Positions 8,567 to 18,002 of a stretch of DNA of 64,000 nt are shown here, piece after piece. Position 1 is the first letter of the stretch. Each line of letters begins with the position of its first letter. Origin of the DNA: Mesorhizobium japonicum MAFF 303099 (GTDB taxonomy: Bacteria > Pseudomonadota > Alphaproteobacteria > Rhizobiales > Rhizobiaceae); contig NC_002678.2 of assembly GCF_000009625.1 (NCBI RefSeq), forward strand, positions 3,690,001-3,754,000. Reading direction: 5' to 3'. The position numbers were made by a program, and so were the translations under genes. The notes beneath the pieces were generated by a model, which did not search any database, was not told the DNA's origin, and saw nothing but the letters and a program-made list of their open reading frames with translations.

Positions 8567-10732
8567 ATGACCGATCGCATCGAGATCGCCGGATTGCGGA
8601 TTGCCGGCGAGCTGCATGATTTTGTGGCTGGCGAGGCCTTGCCCGGCACCGGCATCGCCGCCGATGCGTTCTGGAGCGGTTTTTCGGCCATCGTCCACGA
8701 TCTCGCGCCGAAGAACCGGGCGCTGCTCAAAAAACGTGACGCCATGCAGGAAAGGCTCGACGGCTGGTATCGCGACAATGGCGCGCCGGTCGACATGGAG
8801 GTCTACAAGAGCTTCCTGAAAGAGATCGGCTATCTCGTTCCCGAAGGGCCGGCCTTCAGCGTGTCGACGGACAATGTCGATCCCGAAATCGCCGTCGTTG
8901 CCGGGCCGCAGCTCGTCGTGCCGGTGATGAATGCGCGCTATGCGCTCAATGCCGCCAATGCGCGCTGGGGCTCGCTCTACGACGCCCTCTATGGCACCGA
9001 TGCCATTCCCGAGACCGGCGGCGCGGAAAAGGGCAAGGGCTTCAACCCGGCGCGCGGCGCCAAGGTCATCGCCTGGGCCAAGGATTTTCTCGACCAGTCG
9101 GTGCCGCTCACCTCGGGCAAATGGGCTGGGGTGAACGGCCTGTCAGTGGCGCATGGCGCGCTGAAGCTTGGCGCCGGCGCCGGCGGCACCACGCTGGCCG
9201 ACCCCAGGCAATTCGCCGGCTATCGCGGCGATGCCGCCAACCCCGATGCCGTGCTGCTGGTGAAGAACGGGTTGCACATCGAGATCGTCGTCGACCGCAA
9301 CAACCAGATCGGCCGCACCGACCCCGCCGGCATTGCCGACGTCATCCTGGAATCGGCGCTGACCACCATCCAGGACTGCGAGGATTCGGTCGCGGCGGTG
9401 GATGCGCAGGACAAGGTCGTCGTCTACCGCAACTGGCTCGGCCTGATGAAAGGCGACCTCGCCGAAGAGATCTCCAAGGCTGGCCGGAGTTTCGTCCGCA
9501 AGCTCAACGCCGACCGCGCCTACACGGCGCCCGCCGGCGGCCAGATCACCGTTCCCGGCCGCTCGCTGATGCTGGTCAGGAATGTCGGCCACCTGATGAC
9601 CAATCCGGCAATCCTGGACCGCGACGGCAACGAAGTGCCGGAAGGCATCATGGATGCCGCGCTGACGGCGCTGATCGCGCTGCACGATGTCGGGCCGGAG
9701 GGCCGCCGCGCCAATTCCCGCGCCGGCTCGATGTATGTGGTGAAGCCCAAGATGCACGGGCCGGAGGAAGTCGCCTTCGCCGTCGAGATCTTCGACCGCG
9801 TCGAGGCGCTGCTCGGGATGCCCAGGAATACCATCAAGATGGGCATCATGGACGAGGAGCGGCGCACCACCGTCAACCTCAAGGAAGCGATCCGTGCCGC
9901 GCGCGAGCGCGTGGTGTTCATCAACACCGGCTTCCTCGACCGCACCGGCGACGAGATCCACACCTCGATGGAAGCCGGCCCGATGATCCGCAAGGGCGAC
10001 ATGAAGCAGGCCGCCTGGATTTCCGCCTATGAGGCGTGGAATGTCGACACCGGGCTTGAATGCGGGCTGGCCGGCCACGCCCAGATCGGCAAGGGCATGT
10101 GGGCGATGCCGGATCTGATGGCGGCGATGCTGGAACAGAAGATCGCCCACCCCAAGGCCGGCGCCAACACCGCCTGGGTGCCGTCGCCGACGGCGGCGAC
10201 GCTGCACGCCACGCACTATCACAAGGTCGACGTGCATGCCGTGCAGGCGGCGCTGAAGAGCCGGCCGAAGGCGAAACTCGACGACATCTTGTCGGTGCCG
10301 GTCGCCGTGCGGCCGAACTGGACGCCCGACGAGATCCAACGCGAACTCGACAACAACGCGCAAGGCATTCTCGGCTATGTCGTGCGCTGGATCGACCAGG
10401 GCGTCGGCTGCTCGAAAGTGCCCGACATCAACGATGTCGGCCTGATGGAAGACCGCGCCACGCTGCGCATCTCCTCGCAGCACATCGCCAACTGGCTTCG
10501 CCACAAAGTGTGTTCGGAGATCCAGGTGCGCGATTCCCTGCAGCGCATGGCGGCAATCGTCGACCGCCAGAATGTCGGCGATCCGCTCTACCGGCCGATG
10601 GCGCCGGATTTCGACAAATCCATCGCCTTCCAGGCCGCCTGCGACCTGGTGTTCAAGGGAACCAGCCAGCCCAACGGCTATACGGAGCCGGTGCTGCACG
10701 CGCGGCGGCTGGAGCTGAAGGCGCAGAGATAG
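8567..10732 (+). CDS. glcB: Malate synthase G
   Basis: A 721-residue protein, the normal length for the monomeric G isoform. It condenses glyoxylate with acetyl-CoA to malate in the cytoplasm (glyoxylate shunt, glycolate use). Recognisable blocks are [46 protein letters not shown] with the Mg-binding acidic residues, and [23 protein letters not shown] 8567 gives the usual [12 protein letters not shown] start, so the in-frame ATG 60 bases upstream is not used. No isocitrate lyase lies nearby. Confidence 0.96.
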   Translation: MTDRIEIAGLRIAGELHDFVAGEALPGTGIAADAFWSGFSAIVHDLAPKNRALLKKRDAMQERLDGWYRDNGAPVDMEVYKSFLKEIGYLVPEGPAFSVSTDNVDPEIAVVAGPQLVVPVMNARYALNAANARWGSLYDALYGTDAIPETGGAEKGKGFNPARGAKVIAWAKDFLDQSVPLTSGKWAGVNGLSVAHGALKLGAGAGGTTLADPRQFAGYRGDAANPDAVLLVKNGLHIEIVVDRNNQIGRTDPAGIADVILESALTTIQDCEDSVAAVDAQDKVVVYRNWLGLMKGDLAEEISKAGRSFVRKLNADRAYTAPAGGQITVPGRSLMLVRNVGHLMTNPAILDRDGNEVPEGIMDAALTALIALHDVGPEGRRANSRAGSMYVVKPKMHGPEEVAFAVEIFDRVEALLGMPRNTIKMGIMDEERRTTVNLKEAIRAARERVVFINTGFLDRTGDEIHTSMEAGPMIRKGDMKQAAWISAYEAWNVDTGLECGLAGHAQIGKGMWAMPDLMAAMLEQKIAHPKAGANTAWVPSPTAATLHATHYHKVDVHAVQAALKSRPKAKLDDILSVPVAVRPNWTPDEIQRELDNNAQGILGYVVRWIDQGVGCSKVPDINDVGLMEDRATLRISSQHIANWLRHKVCSEIQVRDSLQRMAAIVDRQNVGDPLYRPMAPDFDKSIAFQAACDLVFKGTSQPNGYTEPVLHARRLELKAQR

Positions 10733-10851
10733 GAGATCGGGTAGCCAGCTAAGCATCTGCCGCGTCGAACCGCAGAAAGGAGAATTTCCTTAACGATGCG
10801 AAATAGCTGTTGATAGTTGATCGCTGACAAATATCCGTGGATGGAGTAGGC

Positions 10852-11154
10852 CTACTTTGGTTTACAAATAACTACAAAAAGCTCATAGCCGCACCGGTTC
10901 CCAGCGCTAGAACTGTTGCGTATTATAATATAATCTTGGCCTTCGATTGGCTCGGGACGATCAACGCGAGAGCAGATAGTATTTGCGAATTGTTTCGGAG
11001 TCGCCCCGCACCCGGCGAATAGATCGTGCTCTCGGCACTCGCTCTCATATTGGCCTATACAAAGCCTTACTGTTTGTGCCCAGGCAGGTAAGCACAGCGG
11101 CGCCGTGAAAAAAGCCGCCACAACCACTGTCAAAATTGTCGCTTGGCGAAGCAT
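10852..11154 (-). CDS. Small secreted protein with CIG...VIC motif (paralogue 1)
   Basis: A 100-residue protein with a signal peptide (LRQATILTVVVAAFF, cleaved after AWA). The mature part begins TVRLCIGQY and ends CGYELFVVIC, with about six cysteines. The same layout occurs in the divergent gene at 11843-12160. It lies five bases after the zinc-ribbon membrane gene at 11160-11741 and is probably co-transcribed with it. Base composition is more AT-rich than the neighbouring glcB, suggesting recent acquisition. Function unknown. Confidence 0.65.
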   Translation of the reverse strand: MLRQATILTVVVAAFFTAPLCLPAWAQTVRLCIGQYESECREHDLFAGCGATPKQFANTICSRVDRPEPIEGQDYIIIRNSSSAGNRCGYELFVVICKPK

Positions 11155-11159
11155 GGTCG

Positions 11160-11741
11160 CTACCTCAGAAAATCTAGGGGGCGAAAATCCTTGCAATCTT
11201 TTTTTATAGGCTGGGGCTTTGGTTCGACGTTATCACTAACATCTATAATTAATTCACAAAGACCGGTCACATCCGTAACATGATAACTCCGCAAATCATC
11301 GCGGACGTCGATTTTATACCTGAGATTTCCCGTATGATCAGCTTCAATCATAGGGTCATAGCCATCCGCCAGCGAGCCATCATACGAGAAATCTCTGTCC
11401 TTGATACGAAACTTGATCTTAACTCCTGTTATCGTGCCAGTCCTATCGCCAAGGTTGGTCGCTGTCAGGAAAAGCCCCCCTTGATCGTCGTCTCTAGCAA
11501 ATGCAACGTCCAGCCGAGCGTTGCCTGATTCCCACCAGCGCCAAAGACCCGGGACGACAGACCCAGTTACGGTAATAAGCGATATCAAAAGAGCCAAAAC
11601 AGTTGAGCTGACAGAGACCCGATCGTACCAGTTCTGATAGGTGTCACATTTGGTGCATTTTATTGCTACTTTGGGCATTGTCGCGCCACAAGTGGCACAA
11701 GGCTTTGTCAGTGTTTGTCTGGGGAAGTCACCAACTGGCAT
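11160..11741 (-). CDS. Zinc-ribbon membrane protein, unknown function
   Basis: A 193-residue protein. The N-terminus has a zinc ribbon (KPCATCGAT then IKCTKC), followed by one membrane helix (VSSTVLALLISLITVTGSVV) and an extracytoplasmic beta-rich domain of about 125 residues. ATG 11741 is chosen, but its ribosome site is poor and an upstream start at 11792 cannot be excluded. It precedes the small secreted gene at 10852. Genes with an N-terminal zinc ribbon plus one helix recur in this window (30633-30959). Confidence 0.6.
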   Translation of the reverse strand: MPVGDFPRQTLTKPCATCGATMPKVAIKCTKCDTYQNWYDRVSVSSTVLALLISLITVTGSVVPGLWRWWESGNARLDVAFARDDDQGGLFLTATNLGDRTGTITGVKIKFRIKDRDFSYDGSLADGYDPMIEADHTGNLRYKIDVRDDLRSYHVTDVTGLCELIIDVSDNVEPKPQPIKKDCKDFRPLDFLR

Positions 11742-11842
11742 GGCGCAAGACCGAGGCCGAACTGTGGGTTCACATCCCACTTCTATTGCCACAACAGCCT
11801 CCAGATTGTAAACTGTTTAAGATTTGTTTGGGGGCTCAAAGG

Positions 11843-12160
11843 GTGGATAACCGGTACTCTACGCCGTCGATACCGTTGTTTTTGGTGGTGTCGCTGCTGA
11901 TGCCATTCGGTTGCAGCGACGCCAGAGGTGATGACCATGTAATCTGCATCGGAAAGTATAGAAAAAATTGCCCGTCCCCTCCACAATTGGACGGCTTCTA
12001 TACTTGCGGCCTTACGAGGGACGAGGTAGCGGCCAAAATATGTACAGAAACGTTGCCTGATGGAACAAAAAAGCAGCACGGTTTTTCAACGATTGACGTA
12101 AATAGTGAGTCGGGGTCCCCCTGTAATTACGATGTATTTAGAGTGATTTGCTCGAATTAA
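11843..12160 (+). CDS. Small secreted protein with CIG...VIC motif (paralogue 2)
   Basis: About 105 residues. The frame is open further upstream, but GTG 11843 follows a G-rich stretch and yields a hydrophobic leader ending MPFGC, possibly a lipoprotein box. The mature region (VICIGKYRKNC ... CNYDVFRVIC) aligns with the divergent protein at 10852-11154. Start choice is uncertain. Function unknown. Confidence 0.5.
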   Translation: MDNRYSTPSIPLFLVVSLLMPFGCSDARGDDHVICIGKYRKNCPSPPQLDGFYTCGLTRDEVAAKICTETLPDGTKKQHGFSTIDVNSESGSPCNYDVFRVICSN

Positions 12161-12560
12161 ATTTCAGTGGGTCGTAGGCCGCGAGGGCGGAAGTGAGCGA
12201 TGATGACGCACCAAGTCGCTAGTCGAGGCCGTCTGTCAGTAGGTATGGCATAGCTCGCCACGCAGGCAGCAATCTCAATTCAGCCCAGCGTGCCCACGGC
12301 GGTCTTCCTCGCCCGAAATCTTGCTGGACGCTACCTCCTCGAGGCCCTCGCGGAACATGATCAGGAGTGGTACCAGCATTGTCTGTCTAGCCGCGCCGGG
12401 AGAGGCCTGCAAAGGCCGCGCCCGCGTGAAGGCGCCGCTCAAGGCAGACCGAAAACCCGTGGAAAGCAGTCACCTTTTGTCTTGGCGCCTGCGCACGCAC
12501 AAGCCAGCCCCGATCACGTAAATGGAATGTCAAGGTGACCGGCAATCGGTCTTAGGCGCC
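12161..12560. other. Non-coding stretch
   Basis: I see no convincing gene here. Short open frames on the plus strand (12290-12538) have arginine/alanine-rich composition typical of chance frames in GC-rich DNA. The region separates the AT-rich secreted-protein cluster from the TetR-linked membrane gene. Confidence 0.5.
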
Positions 12561-12593
12561 TTGACGGTCGAGTAGCTACCTACTAGTTGGTAG
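12561..12593 (+). promoter_or_regulatory. Putative promoter with TetR-type palindromic operator
   Basis: TTGACG (12561-12566) resembles a -35 box. A palindrome with CTACC (12576-12580) and GGTAG (12589-12593) arms around an eight-base centre containing ACTAGT overlaps the expected -10 area. CTACC...GGTAG-type sites are common operators for TetR repressors, and a TetR gene follows the membrane gene downstream. That this TetR binds here is inference. Confidence 0.5.
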
Positions 12594-12618
12594 GAAGTTG
12601 AAACGAGAGGTCCCCATC

Positions 12619-13203
12619 ATGCCCGGACAAATGAATGATCAGAGCCCGTCATCAAACGGTTGGCTCAAAAGCTATTATTACCTGCGGTTTGCCGTATCGG
12701 CCGCCTGGGTGGCGGCGGCTTTCACCGTCGCGAAAAGCAGCCCGCCGCTCGCTGCCGCCATGCTGGTTGCCTACCCTGCATGGGACGCGCTCGCGAATTA
12801 CATCGACGCCCGGCGTACCGGCGGGCTCGGCCGCAACAAGTCGCAATTGCTGAACTTCGCCGTCAGCATCGCCGCCACGATCGCGGTCGCCATCGCGCTT
12901 GGTCACAGCATGAACGCGGTGCTCTCGGTCTACGGCGTCTGGGCCGTTGTCTCCGGCGTGTTTCAGCTCCTCACCGCGGCGCGGCGCTGGAAAACCAACG
13001 GTGCGCAATGGCCGATGATCCTGAGCGGCGCCCAATCGGCGCTGGCAGGTCTCTTCTTCGTCAAGATGGCCGGCGGCACCGAGAACATTGGCATCGCCAA
13101 TGTCGCGCCCTATGCCGCGTTCGGCGCCTTCTACTTCCTCGTGTCCGCTTTATGGCTATCGGTCAGCGACATCCTTCGCAAGTCACCACGGGTCGCAAGC
13201 TAG
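12619..13203 (+). CDS. Integral membrane protein (DUF308-like), TetR-linked
   Basis: A 194-residue protein with about five to six hydrophobic helices, among them YYLRFAVSAAWVAAAFTVA, FAVSIAATIAVAIALG and VLSVYGVWAVVSGVFQLL. The pattern of paired short helices resembles DUF308/HdeD-type membrane proteins. ATG 12619 has a GAGAGG ribosome site; the upstream TTG in the same frame is less likely. The TetR gene 153 bases downstream and the operator-like palindrome upstream suggest repression relieved by an unknown ligand. Confidence 0.7.
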   Translation: MPGQMNDQSPSSNGWLKSYYYLRFAVSAAWVAAAFTVAKSSPPLAAAMLVAYPAWDALANYIDARRTGGLGRNKSQLLNFAVSIAATIAVAIALGHSMNAVLSVYGVWAVVSGVFQLLTAARRWKTNGAQWPMILSGAQSALAGLFFVKMAGGTENIGIANVAPYAAFGAFYFLVSALWLSVSDILRKSPRVAS

Positions 13204-13356
13204 GGCAACGCTGGGGAAAATATGAACGGTTGGGCTCGGCGACTTCGCAGTAGCCTCCGTCCGGAATTGCATCAAAACAAAGAGTTGGAGCGGGTCAACG
13301 TTTGCGTGGAAACGGTGACCCGCTAAGGACAGAGGAGCCCTCCGCCGGAGCAAGTC

Positions 13357-13944
13357 ATGAGCAAGCCTTCGAACACCGCCGATGAGATCCTGGCCGCCGC
13401 GCGAACCTTCATCGTCGCCGGCGGCTACAATGGCTTCAGCTACGCCGATATCGCCGAGGTGGTTGGCATCCGCAAAGCCAGCATCCATCACCATTTCCCC
13501 AGCAAGGTCGACCTGGTGCAGACCCTTCTCAAGCGCTACCTCGAGGATGCCGTCATCGGCTTGGCAGGGCTCGAGCGCGATGTCCCCGGGCCGCCGGAGT
13601 TGCTTCGCACCTATGCCGGCATCTGGGCCCGATGCATCGAGGATGCGAGCATGCCGTTCTGCGTCTGCGCGCTGCTTGCCAGCGAGCTGCCGGCCCTTCC
13701 GCCGCAGCTTGCCGTGGAAGTCCGGGCGTATTTCCAGTTTCTCTCGGGATGGCTGACTGGCGTCATCGAGCGCGGCGCCGAAAAAGGCACGCTGGTAATT
13801 TCCGCATCACCACGCATTGAGGCCGAGGCTTTCATGGCGACCGTGCATGGCGCGATGCTTTCCGCGCGAGCCTATGGCGATGTCTTGACCTTCGGCATGA
13901 TCCTGACGCCGACGCTGCAGAAGTTGATCCCCGCGACCGACTGA
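13357..13944 (+). CDS. TetR/AcrR family transcriptional regulator
   Basis: A 195-residue protein. The N-terminal helix-turn-helix is clear: ADEILAAARTFIVAGGYNGF, then YADIAEVVGIRKASIHHHFP. The C-terminal ligand domain contains the MPFCVCALLASELPALP segment seen in a TetR subgroup with cysteines near the dimer interface. It follows the membrane gene at 12619 in the same direction and probably controls it through the palindrome at 12576-12593. Confidence 0.9.
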   Translation: MSKPSNTADEILAAARTFIVAGGYNGFSYADIAEVVGIRKASIHHHFPSKVDLVQTLLKRYLEDAVIGLAGLERDVPGPPELLRTYAGIWARCIEDASMPFCVCALLASELPALPPQLAVEVRAYFQFLSGWLTGVIERGAEKGTLVISASPRIEAEAFMATVHGAMLSARAYGDVLTFGMILTPTLQKLIPATD

Positions 13945-14004
13945 TCCGGGCAAAGACGGATCGGTCGGAGAAACGGACCTGGCGTAGCTGCAGATGCCCT
14001 TCGA

Positions 14005-14109
14005 CTAAAGCGCGTCACATCGAAACGGATTCATGCGACGCGCTTTAGATCCTCGTTTTTATGCATGTCGTCTTCCCAAAGCCGAGATCACTTTTTGGGC
14101 GACATGCAT
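14005..14109. repeat. Composite rhizobial intergenic palindromic repeat
   Basis: Two hairpins in tandem. The first (14005-14048) has 12-base arms ctaaagcgcgtc / gacgcgctttag. The second (14061-14109) has arms atgcatgtcg / cgacatgcat with inner TCCCAAA/TTTTGGG. Both match repeat types I recognise as frequent in Mesorhizobium and related intergenic DNA. The second ends exactly at the stop codon of the comM fragment. Confidence 0.75.
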
Positions 14110-15013
14110 TAGGCCGCCTGCGCCACGCGCTCCGAACTCATGCGATAGGAAATCGCCTCGGCCAGGTGGATGCGGCCGACGGTTTCGCTGGCCTCGAGGT
14201 CGGCCAGTGTTCTCGCAACTTTCAAGACGCGGTGATAGGCCCGCGCCGAGAAAGCGAGCTTTTCGCTGGCGTCCTTGAGCAGCGACAGGCCTGACGCGTC
14301 GGGCATCGCGATGTTTTCGATGACAGCCGGCGCGCAGTGCGCGTTGGTGGTGGCGCTGGTTACGCCGAGCCGTTCAAAACGCTCGCGCTGCAGGGTGCGG
14401 GCGCGTGCGACGCGCAGCGCCACATCAGCACTCTTCTCCGCCCGGTCGGGCCGGATCAGGTCGCTGGCCGAGACCGCCGGCACTTCGATCCGCAGGTCAA
14501 TGCGGTCGAGCAGCGGACCGGAAATGCGTGCCTGGTAGTCGGTGCGGCAGCGCTCGCCGCGCACGCAGCGATAGCCCGGCTCACCGGCCATGCCGCACCG
14601 GCACGGGTTCATCGCCGCCACCAGCTGGATGCGCGCCGGATAGGTGACGCGGTGGTTGGCGCGCGCGATCATGCAGTCGCCCGTCTCCAGCGGCTGGCGC
14701 AGCGCATCGAGCGTCTGCGGCGTGAATTCGGGAAACTCGTCGAGGAACAGCACGCCGTGATGCGCGAGCGACACCTCGCCCGGTCGCGCGCGCAACCCGC
14801 CGCCGACCATCGCCGCCATCGAGGCCGAATGGTGCGGGGCGCGGAACGGCCGCCGGTCGGTCAGCTTGCCTTCGCCGAGTTCGCCCGCCACCGAGGCGAT
14901 CATCGAGACTTCGAGCAATTCCTTCGGCGCCAGCGGCGGCAGGATCGACGGCAGCCGCTGCGCCAGCATCGATTTTCCCGATCCGGGCGGCCCGACCATC
15001 AGGACATTGTGCC
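14109..15013 (-). pseudogene. comM: comM/yifB Mg-chelatase-like ATPase, 5' half displaced by island
   Basis: The frame encodes about 300 C-terminal residues of the roughly 510-residue ComM/YifB AAA+ protein (branch migration helicase for DNA uptake recombination). It begins at HNVLMVGPPGSGKSML, the Walker A motif. Walker B (GVLFLDEFPEF) and the C-terminal RAYHRVLKVARTLADLE are intact. The normal N-terminal half is absent. The coding frame runs into AT-rich sequence at about 15013, where a palindrome and a serine integrase begin. This is an integration into comM, a known island target in other bacteria. The missing half was not found in this window. Confidence 0.88.
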
Positions 15014-15038
15014 GTATTAAAATATTTAATACTGCACA
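15008..15038. other. Probable island attachment site (attL/attR) in comM
   Basis: An interrupted palindrome with 14-base arms and a three-base centre. The left arm is tgtgccgtattaaa (15008-15021) and the right arm is tttaatactgcaca (15025-15038), with one mismatch. The outer tgtgc lies in comM codons and the rest in island DNA. Its position between a truncated target gene and the integrase start is as expected for a serine-integrase hybrid att site. The crossover dinucleotide cannot be identified from one end. Confidence 0.6.
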
Positions 15039-15128
15039 TTCTCAAGATAATGAGCCTATTAAATTAGGACATGGTGGTTGAAACTTAACGTCATTGTGGG
15101 ATATTAATTCTCCGATCCGGAGGTTTCC

Positions 15129-16898
15129 CTGACAAAGCCGCTCGCCTATTCCTACGTCCGAATGTCGACCGATATCCAGCTGAAAGGCGACAGTTTGCGA
15201 AGGCAAACGGAGCGGTCAAAGCAGTATGCCGACGATCACGATCTTCAGCTAGTCGAGGACTTCAGGCTCGAGGACATAGGGGTCTCTGCGTTCAAGGGCG
15301 ACAACCTCTCAACCGGCGAGCTTGGCAAGTTTCTCGAAGCGGTGAAGGCCGGACGAATTCCGAAGGGCTCGTACCTATTGGTTGAGTCGTTCGACCGCCT
15401 TTCACGTCAAAAGCTTAGTGCCGCAGTCCCTCTGTTTTTTGACATTACGTCGAACGGGATCAACCTAGTCACGCTATCAGACAATCAGCTCTATAAGGCT
15501 GGAGAAGCCGAATTCGCGCAGTTGATCATCTCGATTGCCATGATGGCACGTGCGAACGAAGAGTCAGAAATCAAAAGCCAGCGGTTGTCTGCAGCATGGG
15601 ACGCTAAGCGAAGGGCTATCGACGACAAAAAACTTACTGGACTGTGCCCAGCTTGGCTGGAGCTATCTGACGACCGGAAAAACTTTGGTGTGTTGGAGGA
15701 TCGTGCACAGATCGTCAGACGGATATTCGAGGATAGCGCGAGCGGGCAAGGGTCATTCGTCATCACGCGCCGACTGAACGACCTAGGCACACACGCTTTT
15801 GGCAGGTCGAACGGTTGGGTGCAGTCCTATGTCACCAAGATTCTTCAGACCCGTGCGGTTCTCGGCGAGTTTCAGCCTCACACCAAACAGAATGGAAAGC
15901 GAATTCCATTTGGGGATCCAATTCCCGGCTACTACCCGAAAATCGTCGATGAAGAACTGTTTCTACGAGCGCAATTCGCCAGAGGTAAACGCCGGATAGA
16001 GGGCGGAGGGCGTAAGGGGGAAGCGCTGCGCAACCTATTCACCCACCTGGCTAAGTGTGGGTACTGCGGCTCCCCTATGCATTTTCTCAACAAGGGATTT
16101 GGGCCGGGCGGCGGAACATATCTGAAGTGCAGTCAGGCACTACGTGGACTGGATTGCGTATCGACCCCATGGCGCTACCAAGATTTTGAAAGATCGTTCT
16201 TTCTGTACGTCAAGGAGATCGATCTAGGTGAAATGCTTGCGGCATCGGCCACGAAATCGGATGCGATCGCCTTGGACGATCGACTGACTTCGCTGAAGGA
16301 GAAGCGTAATCAGTTAGAGGTTCAACGGGAGCGATCCTACGCTCTTATAAATCAGGCGATTTCAATCGATTTCGTGTCGGCGAAACTGAAGGAATGCGAA
16401 AGCGATCTAGCTGGAGTTGACGTGCAGATCTCCGAAGTCGAGCTACAGCTGTCTGCAATCCGCGAACAGCAGTCGATTTCGCCTGACGAACTGCACCGTT
16501 TGATTGACCAGCTTCAGGTGACGGAAGGTCCCGACGCGTTCGCGCAAAGGACAATGCTTGCCGGCCGCTTGCGCGAAATCGTCAGCGACCTGCGATTAGA
16601 TGTTGAAGGCTCCAAACCCCGGTTGAAGAAGGCGGAAGCGCTCTTCGATCAGGCAGGGACCGATCCGACAGAGCGCCAGCGCATTCTCGAAGTGATTGAA
16701 CGAACCAACCTTGAGGCAAAGCGATATAACCGCAGTTTCTCGGTCGTTCTTGCCGACGGCGTTTCCCGTAGAATCGTGCTGAATAATGAAGACCCAACGG
16801 ACTTCGTCGCTGAGGTCACCGTGGATGCCGCAGGCAACCCGGCTGTCAGCGAAGGTGGCACTGATCTGCAAACGCTATTCGAGCTGCCATCCGAGTAA
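15129..16898 (+). CDS. Large serine recombinase (island integrase), probable CTG start
   Basis: A 589-residue recombinase. The resolvase domain starts AYSYVRMSTDIQLKGDSLRR, with the catalytic serine in RMST. It continues through a recombinase domain, a zinc ribbon (CGYCGSP ... LKCSQALRGLDC, about residues 308-345) and a long coiled-coil tail. The first ATG (15162) would delete the first beta strand just before the catalytic serine. Between the upstream stop (15105) and 15162 the only near-start codon is CTG 15129, four bases after GGAGGT. It lies 90 bases inside the att-like junction in comM and is the obvious integrase of the island. Confidence 0.9.
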   Translation: MTKPLAYSYVRMSTDIQLKGDSLRRQTERSKQYADDHDLQLVEDFRLEDIGVSAFKGDNLSTGELGKFLEAVKAGRIPKGSYLLVESFDRLSRQKLSAAVPLFFDITSNGINLVTLSDNQLYKAGEAEFAQLIISIAMMARANEESEIKSQRLSAAWDAKRRAIDDKKLTGLCPAWLELSDDRKNFGVLEDRAQIVRRIFEDSASGQGSFVITRRLNDLGTHAFGRSNGWVQSYVTKILQTRAVLGEFQPHTKQNGKRIPFGDPIPGYYPKIVDEELFLRAQFARGKRRIEGGGRKGEALRNLFTHLAKCGYCGSPMHFLNKGFGPGGGTYLKCSQALRGLDCVSTPWRYQDFERSFFLYVKEIDLGEMLAASATKSDAIALDDRLTSLKEKRNQLEVQRERSYALINQAISIDFVSAKLKECESDLAGVDVQISEVELQLSAIREQQSISPDELHRLIDQLQVTEGPDAFAQRTMLAGRLREIVSDLRLDVEGSKPRLKKAEALFDQAGTDPTERQRILEVIERTNLEAKRYNRSFSVVLADGVSRRIVLNNEDPTDFVAEVTVDAAGNPAVSEGGTDLQTLFELPSE

Positions 16899-17088
16899 TA
16901 GGCGTCGGACCGCTGCATCGTGGGTGGAAACCTGGCTTAGGCTATGAATGATAAGGAGGTTGGGCGAGGGCCTTTTCGCCGATCTCTGCCAGGATGTTCA
17001 GCGGATACCGCGTTGAACGTGCCATTCGGGCCGCGCGGCCGCAACAGAAGCAAGCGAACACCAATTGAAAGTTAGTACACGCTCATGA

Positions 17089-17409
17089 ATGAACATTCGC
17101 GCGACGCTGCTACTTTCCGTGCAGCGCGCTCTTCTCGGTGCCGTCCCGCACAACCTTCGGGCCGTTACCTGCGGCTGGGAAGGAACGGAGATCAGGCTTC
17201 GCTTTGTGTTTGACGGTGAGATCGCCGACGAGGCCTATGAAGATGCCTGGATTGTTGGAGCCGAAGTGGTTGCCGACTTCCCGGGACCTTGGACCGTCAG
17301 CGAGGATATCGTTCGCCGGGACTACCCCGACGACATAGGTCCAGGCGCGCTTGCGCTGTGGGCATACCGCCGCAAGGAGGGCGTTGCCGAGACAGGGAAT
17401 TCTAACTGA
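17089..17409 (+). CDS. Conserved hypothetical protein
   Basis: A 106-residue soluble acidic protein, start MNIRATLLLSVQRALLGAVP. The pattern LRAVTCGWEGTEIRLRFVFDGE and DEAYEDAWIVGAEVVADFPG resembles a small uncharacterised family scattered in bacterial accessory regions, but I cannot name a function. It is the first gene after the integrase. ATG 17095 has no clear ribosome site, so the GTG/ATG choice is approximate. Confidence 0.55.
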   Translation: MNIRATLLLSVQRALLGAVPHNLRAVTCGWEGTEIRLRFVFDGEIADEAYEDAWIVGAEVVADFPGPWTVSEDIVRRDYPDDIGPGALALWAYRRKEGVAETGNSN

Positions 17410-17511
17410 CACGGCCGGGTGCTTAATTCGCTTGCATCTGCCTCAGTTTGGTCGTCGTCATCGACAACAAGTCGCTTGGGTAGCATCGATCAAGAATACA
17501 TGGGGGGAATA

Positions 17512-17964
17512 GTGAAAACTGGAGTCTGGAGGCCGCTGGCGGCCTTTTTCGTATGCGCGGCATTGTCACAGCCGGCCTACGCGCAATCCGTGGGCGCGGT
17601 GAATGCCCACATCGATAGTCTCCTGAAAGTAGACCACGGGGGTTTTCTCACCGCGTTCAAATTCCTGCAGCTCAACATCGCCGATGGGACAAAAATAGGC
17701 CAGGAGTTCGACGAATATCCCATCAGCATCACCGTTGACGGCAAGGAACGCATTTTCGCCACGTACGAGGATCTTCTTGCGGTCTACGACCAGATCATCA
17801 CCCCGGCGGTGATCAAGGTCGTGGAGCAGCAGAAATACAAGGATCTGAAGGTCAGCAGCAAGGGCATCATGTTCGGCAGCGGACAGCTGTGGGTGACCGC
17901 GTTCTGCGTGGACGGAGAGAATTGTACGGGGATCTCTTGGGACATCAGCGTCGTCAACCACTGA
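17512..17964 (+). CDS. Secreted hypothetical protein
   Basis: A 150-residue protein from GTG 17512, placed four bases after a G6 run; ATG 17500 is an alternative. A clear signal peptide (WRPLAAFFVCAALSQPAYA) is followed by AQSVGAVNAH. The mature domain resembles the small periplasmic proteins that contain a YEDLLAVYDQIITP-type segment, and it has two late cysteines (FCVDGENC). Function unknown. It heads a short run of envelope-type genes (17.5-19.2 kb) on the island. Confidence 0.65.
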   Translation: MKTGVWRPLAAFFVCAALSQPAYAQSVGAVNAHIDSLLKVDHGGFLTAFKFLQLNIADGTKIGQEFDEYPISITVDGKERIFATYEDLLAVYDQIITPAVIKVVEQQKYKDLKVSSKGIMFGSGQLWVTAFCVDGENCTGISWDISVVNH

Positions 17965-18002
17965 CGCGTTCGGATCGCGCGGTGAGATGTCGATGATGCC
18001 AA

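Noticed and set aside
11764..11780. T-arm-like sequence GTGGG-TTCACAT-CCCAC suggesting a tRNA
   Set aside because: The loop has C where the invariant A58 is expected, and no matching acceptor, D-arm or anticodon arm could be folded around it.
12290..12538. 82-codon plus-strand frame
   Set aside because: Arginine/alanine-rich composition, no ribosome site, no family character; treated as non-coding.
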